Below, one piece after another: positions 55,740-63,911 of a stretch of DNA of 64,000 nt; positions within the stretch are counted from its first letter, which is position 1; each line of letters opens with the position of its first letter. Origin of the DNA: Desulfovibrio desulfuricans (GTDB lineage Bacteria; Desulfobacterota; Desulfovibrionia; Desulfovibrionales; Desulfovibrionaceae). A model generated the notes under the pieces. The model saw nothing but the letters and a program-made list of their open reading frames with translations. It made no database searches and was not told where the DNA came from. A program made the translations under genes and the position numbers. Location: the NCBI RefSeq assembly GCF_004801255.1, contig NZ_CP036295.1, positions 2,058,001 to 2,122,000 of the forward strand, given 5' to 3'.

Positions 55740-56036
55740 TCACCTGCGGCGTGAACCAGTGCCCTCATACAGGGCAAGGACCTTAAAAATATCGTTCTGG
55801 TTTTGCGCAAGCTCATCATGTGCGGCATCGGCCTGCTGCTTGAGAATTTTCTCCGCCCGTTTCAAAAAGGCCTCAGCGCCTTTGGTCTTGTAAGTTTCTT
55901 CGCTGCCAACGCTGATATTGACTGTTTTTCCATCGCCAACAGGCGAAACCAGCATTTTTTGTCCATCATACAATATAAAAACTTTTTCATCTTTGCTTTT
56001 GAGCACATTCAAGACAAGTCTTAATTTATAATTCAT
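55740..56036 (-). CDS. Hypothetical protein, 98 residues
   Basis: ATG 56036 has GGAG at proper spacing. Soluble, Lys-rich protein with a beta-rich N-terminal half (FILYDGQKMLVSPVGDGKTVNISVG) and a helical C-terminal half (FLKRAEKILKQQADAAHDELAQ). Not recognised. It is close to the IS copy and in a region of lower GC, so it may be accessory DNA. Confidence 0.6.
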   Translation of the reverse strand: MNYKLRLVLNVLKSKDEKVFILYDGQKMLVSPVGDGKTVNISVGSEETYKTKGAEAFLKRAEKILKQQADAAHDELAQNQNDIFKVLALYEGTGSRRR

Positions 56037-56340
56037 ACTTACTCCATTTTTTTGCGCTATCAATTTAATATAATACAACACTATAATTGTTGTCTAAAAA
56101 TAATTTTTGAAAAATAATTTTAAATCACATATCTAGCTGAACCATTTGATAATAGTGCAATAAAAGATGTTTTTATTCAAAAATAACCATTATTTTAAAA
56201 AAATATTTGTTGACATTTCATTGACTCAGCCCTACTTTCACCTATCACTGATTGGGTATAGTAAATTTTTCGCCAGAGACTTTACATGGGTAAGGCTTCA
56301 AGCAGAAAGTCTACCTACCGTAACCCCCATGGAGTCTATA

Positions 56341-56607
56341 ATGGCTACTTCTATTTATGTCGGCAATCTTTCCTGGTCTGCCACCCAGGACGGCGTTGAA
56401 TCCCTGTTCAAGTCTTACGGTCAGGTTCTTTCCGTTAACCTGATTTCGGACCGCGAAACCGGCCGTGCGCGTGGTTTTGGCTTTGTTGAAATGGAAGACG
56501 GCGACGCCGTCAACGCCATCGCTGCTCTCGACGGCAAGGAAGTTGACGGACGCGCCCTGCGCGTCAACAAGGCCGAGCCCAAAAAGCCCGCCGCCCGCCG
56601 CTGGTAA
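56341..56607 (+). CDS. RRM-type RNA-binding protein
   Basis: RNA-binding protein of 88 residues, a single RRM: RNP2 IYVGNL near the N-terminus, RNP1 RGFGFVEM mid-protein, and a short C-terminal tail KKPAARRW. Similar small RRM proteins in cyanobacteria and proteobacteria act in cold adaptation or mRNA binding. The start is set by GGAG seven bases upstream. The 5' flank is AT-rich and long, which would allow a structured leader. Confidence 0.94.
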   Translation: MATSIYVGNLSWSATQDGVESLFKSYGQVLSVNLISDRETGRARGFGFVEMEDGDAVNAIAALDGKEVDGRALRVNKAEPKKPAARRW

Positions 56608-56630
56608 GACCACCAAGCATTGACTATGCA

Positions 56631-56662
56631 GAAGGCCGTGAGTAATCACGGCCTTCTTTTTT
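56631..56662 (+). terminator. Terminator of the RRM gene
   Basis: Ten-bp arms GAAGGCCGTG / CACGGCCTTC followed by TTTTTT. Confidence 0.93.
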
Positions 56663-56758
56663 GTATTGAGGCCCGTTGGCGGCACAGACCGCGACAAGCC
56701 CCATCAAACGATCCACAAATTACAAACCGTGTTGCCTGTCTGGCAGCGGTATAAAACA

Positions 56759-56780
56759 AGGGCCGCAATAGTACGGCCCT
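56759..56780 (-). terminator. Terminator of the 56.8-kb hypothetical gene
   Basis: Seven-bp arms AGGGCCG / CGGCCCT, followed on the minus strand by TGTTTTAT, 17 bases beyond the stop. Confidence 0.65.
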
Positions 56781-56797
56781 GATTTTATCGCTTGGTT

Positions 56798-57010
56798 TTA
56801 AAAAATCGCCGCGTCGAGGCGTTTCCGTAATTCACTAGCAAATGACCGCAAATTATTACTAAAATCATCTTTTTTTACTAACGATGTATTCATTCCCAAC
56901 CATTTATGCAATTTCAAATCATCTGATGCTGGCGGCAAACTATCAAGGTAATTATTCCAACCAGATAAAATTCGTTCTATCTCAACACGCTGTTTTGAGT
57001 TAATCCGCAA
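56798..57010 (-). CDS. Hypothetical protein, 70 residues
   Basis: Starts with TTG 57010, preceded by AGGAG eight bases upstream; the only nearby ATG gives a frame stopped at once. Small, charged, probably helical protein with RVEIERILSGWNNYLDSLP and LHKWLGMN. A terminator follows, supporting expression. No family recognised; AT-rich relative to neighbours. Confidence 0.5.
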   Translation of the reverse strand: MRINSKQRVEIERILSGWNNYLDSLPPASDDLKLHKWLGMNTSLVKKDDFSNNLRSFASELRKRLDAAIF

Positions 57011-57809
57011 AGTCCATTCTCCTATTCCTTTTCAAAAAAAAGTACCTCCTTTGCCGGGCAAGCAACAAACTGGTTTGCCAGGGCAAAATAAAATACAGGT
57101 TATTTATCTGCTGAAGCAGAAACAAAAATTTTCATGAGCTTTGATTGCTGCCCAGATGGGCAACATTGCCCACAGCGGAGCCTTCGGCTTTATACATGGA
57201 GAGCACCTGACAGGTGTCCTGCCCCGCTCGCATTTCATCCCATCCGGTCACGTCTGTTTGACAGGATTTCTACAATTTTTTTGATAAAATCATCCGCTCC
57301 TTTTGTTTTATGTGACACATTGTCATCAATGTTGATGTTCATTGTTTTCCGTTGCCAGCAGGAGTGATTGTCATTTCATGACCGTCTTCGATAGTAATTT
57401 TTTACTACCAACACTCTTAAGCGCTATGGGGGCCAGCTCATACATATAGTCCATAATCCAGCCCCTTCGCATTACTGTTGAATACAGAATAGCACCACAA
57501 GCAAAAACAGTCTGTATAATCATATAAAATTAAAAAAAATTATATAGAATGATATTATAGCAATACAACTTGTTTTGAAGATATTGATCAATCTTGCAGG
57601 ACGCCACCCGCGCCACGTCCGCCTTCACCCCGGTTTTGCCCGCATGTCAACCGCACGGTTATTGGCGTCGCACCCCAAACAGATATCCTCACTGCCAGTG
57701 CGCAACGCGCACGCCGCTTTCTGCTCAGCGCTGGAGCCGCACTGGTTGTTGACGCAAGGACAGTAACCGCTGCCGGAGTTGACGAATTGCACTCAGCCCT
57801 CGCGCTAGC
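57011..57809. other. Intergenic region with a possible gene relic next to IS copy 3
   Basis: No supported gene. The last ~190 bases (57620-57809) are GC-rich and read without stops in one frame, giving a protein-like end (RRFLLSAGAALVVDART...). The frame enters the IS copy and has no start or recognisable domain. A terminator sits directly beyond the IS at 58841, consistent with a gene tail cut off by the insertion. Not called as a gene. Confidence 0.45.
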
Positions 57810-58834
57810 TGTAATGTTTCCATAGGTTGTTCACCCGCACTTCAATCGGTAAAGCTGGAGTTGCCAGACAACAGCAAACCGAATGAGGAAGCGGGTGAAC
57901 TGCCATAAGAATGCCAAACTGACGGTTCGTACGTAATCGAGCAGAAATGGTTCAGAGGATGCTGCATCAACCAGCGGCAAAAGTGGCGGCTGGTTATGGC
58001 GTAGGTTTGCGCACCGCGAGGAAGTGGAAAAGTCGGCATGCTCATGGTGGGCAAGACGCACTTGCAGACAGCAGTTCGCGCCCCAAACGTTGTCGCAACA
58101 AACTATCTGAGCTTGATTTTTTTCAGATATACACGCTGAGGAGAGAGAGAAAAACCGGGGATGAAATAGCCCTACGCCTGGTCATTTGCCGGAGCAGTGT
58201 TTTTCGTGTTCTGCGGCAACTTGCCTGCTCACGGTTATAATCGATGGAACACAAGGAACCAATTCAGCGCTATCAATGGGAAAATCCAGGGCAAATGCTG
58301 CACCTGGACATCAAAAAGCTGGGCAAGATTGATGGCGTTGGGCATAGAAAGGCGGGAACGAGGCAAGTTCATCGCAGACGGCCAGGATGGGAATACCTGC
58401 ACGTGTGCGAGGATGATGCTTCCAGAGCCGCGCACGCCGCCGTCCTCCCAGACGAAACAGCCGAATCGGCGGTAGAATTTTTATGGTTTGCCGTTTCATG
58501 GTACGCCTCACACGGCATCAAGATAGAACTAATTTTGACGGATAACGGATCTTGCTACAGGTCGAGGAAGTTTCGTGAGGCCTGTCGTGAGTTCGGAATA
58601 ACGCATAAGCGGACACGGCCTTATCGACCACAAACCAACGGCAAGGCTGAACGCTTCATCAGAACAGCAATGCAAGAGTGGGCATACGCAGAAACATATA
58701 CCCACTCTTGGAAAAGAACAGCGTATCTGCCGATATGGACGCATCGTTATAATTTCTTGCGACCACACTCGGCTCTTGGCAGAAAACCTCCAGCTTCAAG
58801 GCTGGAAGGGTTAACAACGTGTTGACTCTCTACA
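57810..58834 (+). mobile_element. IS481-family element (copy 3), decayed
   Basis: Same ends as copy 2: TGTAATGTTTCC... on the left and ...GACTCTCTACA on the right. Flanks are GCTAGC (left) and GCTAGG (right), a target duplication with one change. The transposase gene is broken. Confidence 0.9.
57895..58825 (+). pseudogene. IS481-family transposase pseudogene
   Basis: Compared with the intact copy it has a small insertion near 57930 that shifts the frame and creates a stop, an in-frame TAA at 58238-58240 (CGGTTATAATCG against CGGTTATCATCA in copy 2), and a lost original stop that extends the C-terminus. The DDE residues in the second part are still present. Confidence 0.9.
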
Positions 58835-58840
58835 GCTAGG

Positions 58841-58869
58841 GCGGCAAACGCAGGTTTGCCGCTTTTTTT
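58841..58869 (+). terminator. Intrinsic terminator just outside IS copy 3
   Basis: Nine-bp arms GCGGCAAAC / GTTTGCCGC, 4-base loop, then seven T. It also insulates the arsR promoter from the IS. Confidence 0.92.
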
Positions 58870-58879
58870 CTGCATGCTC

Positions 58880-58915
58880 TTGACACTGATCAAACAATGT
58901 TGAAATATCATTGTA
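58880..58915 (+). promoter_or_regulatory. Predicted arsR promoter with overlapping operator, leaderless start
   Basis: TTGACA (58880-58885), 17-base spacer, AAATAT (58903-58908). Initiation would fall at about 58915, the ATG itself. CAATG-N9-CATTG (58895-58913) lies over the -10 region, where ArsR-family repressors usually bind. Confidence 0.6.
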
Positions 58916-59277
58916 TGGAAAGCAAAACCGCTGCAAGCATATTTGAAGCCCTCTCATCAGAGGTACGCCTGGATCTCTTCAGGCTGCTGGTCAAAAACGC
59001 CCCGAACGGCCTTGTGGCGGGCGACATCGCGCGGCAGTTGGGCATCCCCTCCACTAACCTTTCCTTTCACCTCAAGGCTGTTGTGCACAGCGGTCTTGTG
59101 ACGGTTGAAAAAGAGGGGCGCTTTATGCGTTACAAAGCCAACATCGCCCTTATGCTTGAGGTCATAGCCTACCTTACGGCAGAGTGCTGCTCTGCCAACC
59201 CCGGAGAATGCCAACGCTTCCGGGTTGCCAGTGGTGTACTGCCAGGAATTTTGCCCAGCATATTACCTGACCGCTAG
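58915..59277 (+). CDS. ArsR-family metalloregulator
   Basis: Winged-helix repressor of 120 residues. ALSSEVRLDLFRLL and GIPSTNLSFHLKAVVHSGLV are the helix-turn-helix. Paired Cys late in the protein (ECCSANPGEC) could form a metal or metalloid site; the classical ELCVCDL site in the recognition helix is missing. An in-frame ATG at 58897 lies inside the predicted promoter and is rejected. It heads a regulator-permease-thioredoxin cluster. Confidence 0.9.
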   Translation: MESKTAASIFEALSSEVRLDLFRLLVKNAPNGLVAGDIARQLGIPSTNLSFHLKAVVHSGLVTVEKEGRFMRYKANIALMLEVIAYLTAECCSANPGECQRFRVASGVLPGILPSILPDR

Positions 59278-59343
59278 CGGGATGCATTTTTTTTGTTTTT
59301 AAATATCAACATTTCAACAAATATCAAAATATGAGCACGCGCC

Positions 59344-60474
59344 ATGAGCAAACAAGACAAACAACAATGCTGCTGTGAGACAAACAGCCTGAAAAAAGCA
59401 GGCGCTTCATCCGGGCCTAACTGGAACAGCAAATACGCCCTTGTCATAACCGCCCTGGCGATATTGTGGGGAATGGCGTACGTGGCAATACAGCCAGCGG
59501 CCCACTGGCTGGCCGTCGGCGTTTTCGGTCTTGCGCAAGGTTCGCCCATGGCCGAATCGGTGGAGTTTTTCTTTTACGACACGGCTAAAATTCTGCTTTT
59601 GCTGGCGGCGCTCATCTATGCCATTGCCTGGGCGCGCGCTGGCCTCAATGTGGAGCGCGTACGCGACTACCTTAGCGGCAAGGCGCGCGGGCTGGGCTAT
59701 TTTTTGGGTTCGTCGTTCGGCGCCATAACGCCCTTCTGCTCCTGCTCCAGCATCCCGCTGTTTCTGGGTTTTACCACGGCCAATATCCCGGTGGGCATCA
59801 CCATGTCCTTTCTCATCACCTCGCCGCTCATCAACGAACTGGCGGTGGTTTTGCTGTGGGGGCTGCTGGGCTGGAAGATAACCGTGGCCTATGTGGTCGT
59901 GGGCATGGTCGCGGGCATTATCGGCGGCTACCTGATGGACGCCTTGCACGCCGACCGCTGGCTGCACCCCGCCATACTCGAGGCCATAGCCAGCATGCCC
60001 GCGCAACCGACCCCGGTTACGGCTTCCGCTTCCGCCCGCAAGATATCCCTGCGCCAGCGGCACGACTTTGCCTGGGGTGAAACCTCGTCCATTTTCAGAC
60101 GCGTATGGAAGTGGGTGATCATCGGCGTGGGCCTTGGGGCCGCCCTGCACGGTTTTGTGCCCGACAACTGGTTTGCGCAGCATCTGGGTGCGGGCGAATG
60201 GTGGTCGGTGCCGCTCTCGGTGCTGCTGGGCATCCCCCTGTATTCCAGTGTTACGGGCATTATCCCCGTGATGGAAAGCCTCCTGGGCAAGGGGCTGCCC
60301 CTTGGCACGACGCTGGCTTTCTGCATGAGCACCGTTGTGGTCAGCCTGCCCGAAATGATCATGCTGCGGCAGGTTATGACCCCCCGCCTGCTGGCTGTTT
60401 TTGTGGGCTATCTGCTGACTATGTTCACCCTGGTGGGCTGGCTGTTCAATTTGCTTGGATCATTCACGATGTAA
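59344..60474 (+). CDS. ArsP/DUF318-type permease
   Basis: Membrane protein of 376 residues with ~8-9 transmembrane segments. The signature FCSCSSIPLFLGFTTANIPVGITMSFLITSPLINE contains FCSCSS, whose Cys are typical of the permease family that includes ArsP (organoarsenical efflux). An N-terminal CCCET motif adds a soluble metal-binding site. Likely exports a thiophilic metal or metalloid compound. It follows arsR by 66 bases and is followed by a thioredoxin-like gene. Confidence 0.9.
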   Translation: MSKQDKQQCCCETNSLKKAGASSGPNWNSKYALVITALAILWGMAYVAIQPAAHWLAVGVFGLAQGSPMAESVEFFFYDTAKILLLLAALIYAIAWARAGLNVERVRDYLSGKARGLGYFLGSSFGAITPFCSCSSIPLFLGFTTANIPVGITMSFLITSPLINELAVVLLWGLLGWKITVAYVVVGMVAGIIGGYLMDALHADRWLHPAILEAIASMPAQPTPVTASASARKISLRQRHDFAWGETSSIFRRVWKWVIIGVGLGAALHGFVPDNWFAQHLGAGEWWSVPLSVLLGIPLYSSVTGIIPVMESLLGKGLPLGTTLAFCMSTVVVSLPEMIMLRQVMTPRLLAVFVGYLLTMFTLVGWLFNLLGSFTM

Positions 60475-60490
60475 AAACAGGAGAACGCAT

Positions 60491-60733
60491 ATGGAAATCA
60501 AGGTATTCGGCCCCGGCTGCACCCGCTGCGTAGAGGCCGAGGGCGTGGCGCGGCAGGCGGCGGCCCAGGCGGGTGGGGATATTACGGTAAACAAGGTGAC
60601 TGACTTCAGAGAGATCATGGCCGCGCGCGTCATCTCCACCCCTGCGGTCATGATTGACGGCAGTATAAAATGCACGGGCAGGGTTCCCAGCGTCGAGGAA
60701 GTGGCCCAATGGATTGAAGAGGCCAAAAGCTAA
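60491..60733 (+). CDS. Small thioredoxin-like protein (redox-active disulfide type)
   Basis: Thioredoxin-fold protein of 80 residues with active site GCTRCVEAE (CxxC) and the cis-Pro segment VISTPAVMIDG. SD AGGAG precedes ATG. Such mini-thioredoxins accompany ArsR/ArsP-type permeases in many anaerobes and may reduce the transported species or the permease Cys. Confidence 0.92.
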   Translation: MEIKVFGPGCTRCVEAEGVARQAAAQAGGDITVNKVTDFREIMAARVISTPAVMIDGSIKCTGRVPSVEEVAQWIEEAKS

Positions 60734-60863
60734 CCCTGCAGACCCGCATGGATATTTTCGGCCCGCCGCGCCCGGCAACCCGCTTGCCCCGCACGGCGGG
60801 TCACGCTATTGTGCGCTGTGTTCAGGGTGCAGTTTCGCCCACTTTCAACAAGGCCCAAAACCC

Positions 60864-61895
60864 ATGCACTATCCGCACATTGCCCTGCTCAAGACCGTGA
60901 GCCTTTTTCTGGTTGTGGTCATGCACTGCGTCATGTTCTTTGCCACGCCCTTTCCCTTCTGGAAGCTGTACGCCGATGCGCCGCAGCCCTTTGCCGACCT
61001 GCTCACGGCCATATCGGGTTCAACGCTGATTCAGTGCTTCATGCTGGCCTCTGGCTTTCTGTTTGCTGCCGCGTGGGATTCCGGCAAGCGCACCCCGCTG
61101 CAGCACCTGTTGCACCGTGGACGCAGGCTCTTGCTGCCCTGGTTTGGCGTGGGCATGCTGTGGATAGCGCCGCTGTACTGGCTTTTTTCCATCCCCGCCT
61201 TTGGGCACCCAGCCGACGCCAGCCTGCTGGAAACGTGGAAGACCGTAGCCCTCGGCCTGTTCACCGACCATCTGTGGTTTTTGCTGGTGCTGTTTTGGGT
61301 GACGGTTTTCTGGATTGCCGCCCTGGCGGCTCTGAACAAATGCGGGCGCGACACGGTTGTTGCGGGCGGGCTGACGGCTCTGGCAGCGGCACTGTGCCTG
61401 CAAAACTACGGCGGCTGGCTCAAGTGGTACTGCCTGTGGGAAGCGCCATCGTTCATTCTTTGCTACTATCTGGGCATTGTGGTTTTCAGAAACCACGAGG
61501 CGCTTGACGCGCTCTGCCGCAGGCGGCCTCTGGCCGTGGGCACCGGTCTGCTGGCGCTGATAATGCTGCTGTGGCCGTATGCCCTTGCCCCTGTGAGCGG
61601 CTGGGTTGTTTCACTGCTCTGCGCCCTGCTTGGCTATCATCTGTTTTTGCTGGCAGGCGGCATCTACCCCTGGCTGCAGGCCTTTGCGCCCTATGCCTGG
61701 TTTGAGCGCAACGGCTTTCGCCTGTATCTTTTTCACTTGCCCACGCCGCTGCTGGTCTTTATGTGGCTGTACAAACCTCTGCAGCTGCCGCCCGTGGCCT
61801 TTATCGTACTGAACATTGCCATAACCCTGACGGTGACGGCGGCCATTGTTGCCGCCAGCCGCAAGCTGGAGGCCCGGCTGGGCCTCAGGCTGTAG
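60864..61895 (+). CDS. Membrane acyltransferase (acyltransferase family 3)
   Basis: Integral-membrane protein of 343 residues with ~10 helices; LLKTVSLFLVVVMHCVMFF holds the catalytic-type His of the OafA/acyltransferase-3 family, and YLFHLPTPLLVFMWLYKP closes the fold. It would transfer an acetyl or other acyl group to a cell-surface or exported glycan. ATG 60864 is the first after an uncharged, non-membrane extension. No link to neighbours is evident. Confidence 0.87.
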   Translation: MHYPHIALLKTVSLFLVVVMHCVMFFATPFPFWKLYADAPQPFADLLTAISGSTLIQCFMLASGFLFAAAWDSGKRTPLQHLLHRGRRLLLPWFGVGMLWIAPLYWLFSIPAFGHPADASLLETWKTVALGLFTDHLWFLLVLFWVTVFWIAALAALNKCGRDTVVAGGLTALAAALCLQNYGGWLKWYCLWEAPSFILCYYLGIVVFRNHEALDALCRRRPLAVGTGLLALIMLLWPYALAPVSGWVVSLLCALLGYHLFLLAGGIYPWLQAFAPYAWFERNGFRLYLFHLPTPLLVFMWLYKPLQLPPVAFIVLNIAITLTVTAAIVAASRKLEARLGLRL

Positions 61896-61993
61896 CGGAT
61901 TGCCCCGCGCAGAAGGCACACATTCCCCCGCATTCCCAGCTCCGGCGTGCGCGTTGCGGCGCAACGCTCAAAACTTATTACGGGAGAGTCGCC

Positions 61994-62563
61994 ATGATGG
62001 GATTTATTAAACTGCTGTTGTCGTTTGCACCGTGGCTGTCGTTTTTAATCATTGCCCACGGCAGCATGTTTCGGCTGGAGCTTGGCTTGTGCGTTGCCCT
62101 GGGCCTCAGCATTATCATGGGTGTGCTGCGGCTGCACCGGGGGATAATTCTGTGGGTGGGGCTGGCCTTTTTCAGCGCGGCGGCAGTGCTTGTGATCGGT
62201 TTCAAAAACATGTGGACCGTGCAGTACATGGGCGTGCTGGCCAATGGCTCGCTGGCTCTGGGAACCTGGGCCGGGGTTGTCACCGGCAAGCCCTTTACCC
62301 TTGAGTATGCCAAGGACCACACCGACCCGGCGTTGTGGAGTTCGCCCTTCTTTTTGCGTTCCAATACCATCATAGCCTCGGCGTGGGGCGGCGCGTTTAC
62401 CTGCAACGCCCTGCTGGCCTGGCTGAAAATGAAGCAGCTCTTTTTTTCAGAACTTACCTGCGAGCTGCTCTCCTACACGGTGCTCATTGGCGTGGCCGTG
62501 TTTACGCAATGGTATCCGGCCTATCTGCGGGGTTTGCGGGCAAAGAGGACAGAGGCCGCATAG
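61994..62563 (+). CDS. Multipass membrane protein, 189 residues
   Basis: About five transmembrane segments; GGGAGAG ribosome site before ATG. The segment GKPFTLEYAKDHTDPALWSSPFFLRSNTIIASAWG, a polar loop between helices, recalls conserved blocks in the septation-protein/isomerase-like membrane families, but I cannot name the family. It may belong with the acyltransferase gene 99 bases upstream. Confidence 0.75.
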   Translation: MMGFIKLLLSFAPWLSFLIIAHGSMFRLELGLCVALGLSIIMGVLRLHRGIILWVGLAFFSAAAVLVIGFKNMWTVQYMGVLANGSLALGTWAGVVTGKPFTLEYAKDHTDPALWSSPFFLRSNTIIASAWGGAFTCNALLAWLKMKQLFFSELTCELLSYTVLIGVAVFTQWYPAYLRGLRAKRTEAA

Positions 62564-62758
62564 CTCCGCGCCGCCATTGAGACAGCGCGCCCCAATCCTC
62601 AGGCCGCCCACGCGGATACAGCGGTATCATGGCCCGCGCCGCATCCGGCGCCGGATTGCATATTGACAAGAGGGGCGAAGGGGAGCATGCGCTTTAACAC
62701 ATCATGCATCGGCCTGTTGGCAGGCCCGAATTTTTGTAACATTCAAGGATATCTTGCC

Positions 62759-62980
62759 ATGAAGAAGACCGCACTGATCCTTGCCCTGTTGATGAGCACC
62801 TTTATGCTCACCGCCTGTGGCTCCAAGTACATTGCCGTTACCAAGGATTACACCATTTACATCGGCACCAAAAAGCCCGTGATCAATCCCGAAAACGATT
62901 CCGTGAGCTTTGAGGACGATACAGGCAAAACCCACACCATCCCCCGCGAAGACCTCAAGCAGGTTCGTCCCCTGCCCTAA
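62759..62980 (+). CDS. YgdI/YgdR-type small lipoprotein
   Basis: Lipoprotein of 73 residues: signal peptide ending in lipobox LTAC (Cys ~18), then a small SH3-like beta domain of the DUF903 family (DYTIYIGTKKPVINPENDSVSFEDDTG; core TIYIGTKKP). AAGGAT upstream of ATG. Membrane-bound; function of the family unknown. Confidence 0.88.
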   Translation: MKKTALILALLMSTFMLTACGSKYIAVTKDYTIYIGTKKPVINPENDSVSFEDDTGKTHTIPREDLKQVRPLP

Positions 62981-63025
62981 TAAGCATCAATTTGCTTGGT
63001 CAGGCCGCGTCACAGAGCGCAAAAA

Positions 63026-63065
63026 GGCAGCCGCCCTACAGTCAATGGACCGTAGGGCGGCTGCC
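63026..63065. terminator. Bidirectional terminator between the lipoprotein and metQ
   Basis: Perfect 14-bp arms GGCAGCCGCCCTAC / GTAGGGCGGCTGCC with a 12-base loop; on the minus strand it is followed by UUUUU, so it ends the metQ operon. Confidence 0.9.
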
Positions 63066-63086
63066 TCAGTTATGGTCTGAAAAACC

Positions 63087-63863
63087 TTAGAACACGGGCA
63101 CGATGCCGCGTTCAACCAGGTTCTTCTGGATATACGCCTTTACTTCGGGCGACAGCACGGCCTTCATCAGGGCCTTGGCCTTGGGGCTGTCCTTGTCTTC
63201 GCTGCGCACAACCACAATGTTGGCGTAGGGCGATTCGCTGCCTTCCATGACAATGGCGTCGCGCGAAGGCACCAGACCGGCTTCGCCGGCAAAGTTGGTA
63301 TTGATGACGGAGGCTGTCACGTCGTCAAGGGTGCGGGGCAGCTGGGCGGCGTCAAGCTCGTGGAACTTGAGACCCAGGGGGTTCTTGGTGATGTCGGCCG
63401 CGGTCACAAGCGCACCGGACTTGATGGCGATGACGCCGTTGGCTTCAAGCAGACGCAGGGCGCGGGCCTCGTTGGTGGGGTCGTTGGGCACGGAGATGCT
63501 GTTGCCCTTCTTGAGGTCGGCCAGCTTTTTGATCTTTTTGGAGTACACGCCCAAGGGTTCGATATGCACCTTGCCGATAGAGACAAGGTCAAGCTTCTTT
63601 TCCTTGTTCATGTTGTCGAGATAGGGCTCGTGCTGGAAAAAGTTGGCAAACAGCTGCTTGCTGGCCAGGGCCATGTTGGGCTGCACGTAGTCGGTAAATT
63701 CCTTGATGACAAGGTTGTAGCCTTCCTTGGCCAGCAGGGGCTTGGCCGCCAGCATAATGTCCTTATGCGGGAAGGGGGTCACGCCGACAACGATGTCTTC
63801 AGCGGCGAACGAGGGGGCGGCCAGCGCCAGAACCATGGCCAGAGACAAAAGCAGACGTTTCAT
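63087..63863 (-). CDS. metQ: Methionine ABC transporter substrate-binding protein (MetQ/NlpA family)
   Basis: Binding protein of 258 residues. N-terminal signal peptide (MKRLLLSLAMVLALAAPSFA); unusually no lipobox Cys, so it is a soluble periplasmic form. NlpA blocks: IVVGVTPFPHKDIM, NFFQHEPYLDNMNKEK, VPNDPTNEARALRLLE and VINTNFAGEAGLVPSRDAIVMEGSESPYANIVVV. Downstream of the metI gene on the minus strand, the usual metNIQ order. Confidence 0.94.
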   Translation of the reverse strand: MKRLLLSLAMVLALAAPSFAAEDIVVGVTPFPHKDIMLAAKPLLAKEGYNLVIKEFTDYVQPNMALASKQLFANFFQHEPYLDNMNKEKKLDLVSIGKVHIEPLGVYSKKIKKLADLKKGNSISVPNDPTNEARALRLLEANGVIAIKSGALVTAADITKNPLGLKFHELDAAQLPRTLDDVTASVINTNFAGEAGLVPSRDAIVMEGSESPYANIVVVRSEDKDSPKAKALMKAVLSPEVKAYIQKNLVERGIVPVF

Positions 63864-63911
63864 AAGCGCTCCTGCAGGATAAAGTGGATAAAATTCACAC
63901 GCCGCCGGGGC

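Noticed and set aside
1-58834. Composite transposon formed by the IS481 copies
   Set aside because: The interval holds core genes (tilS, polA, hisD, purC, fabI), and each completely visible copy has its own target duplication, so the copies inserted independently.
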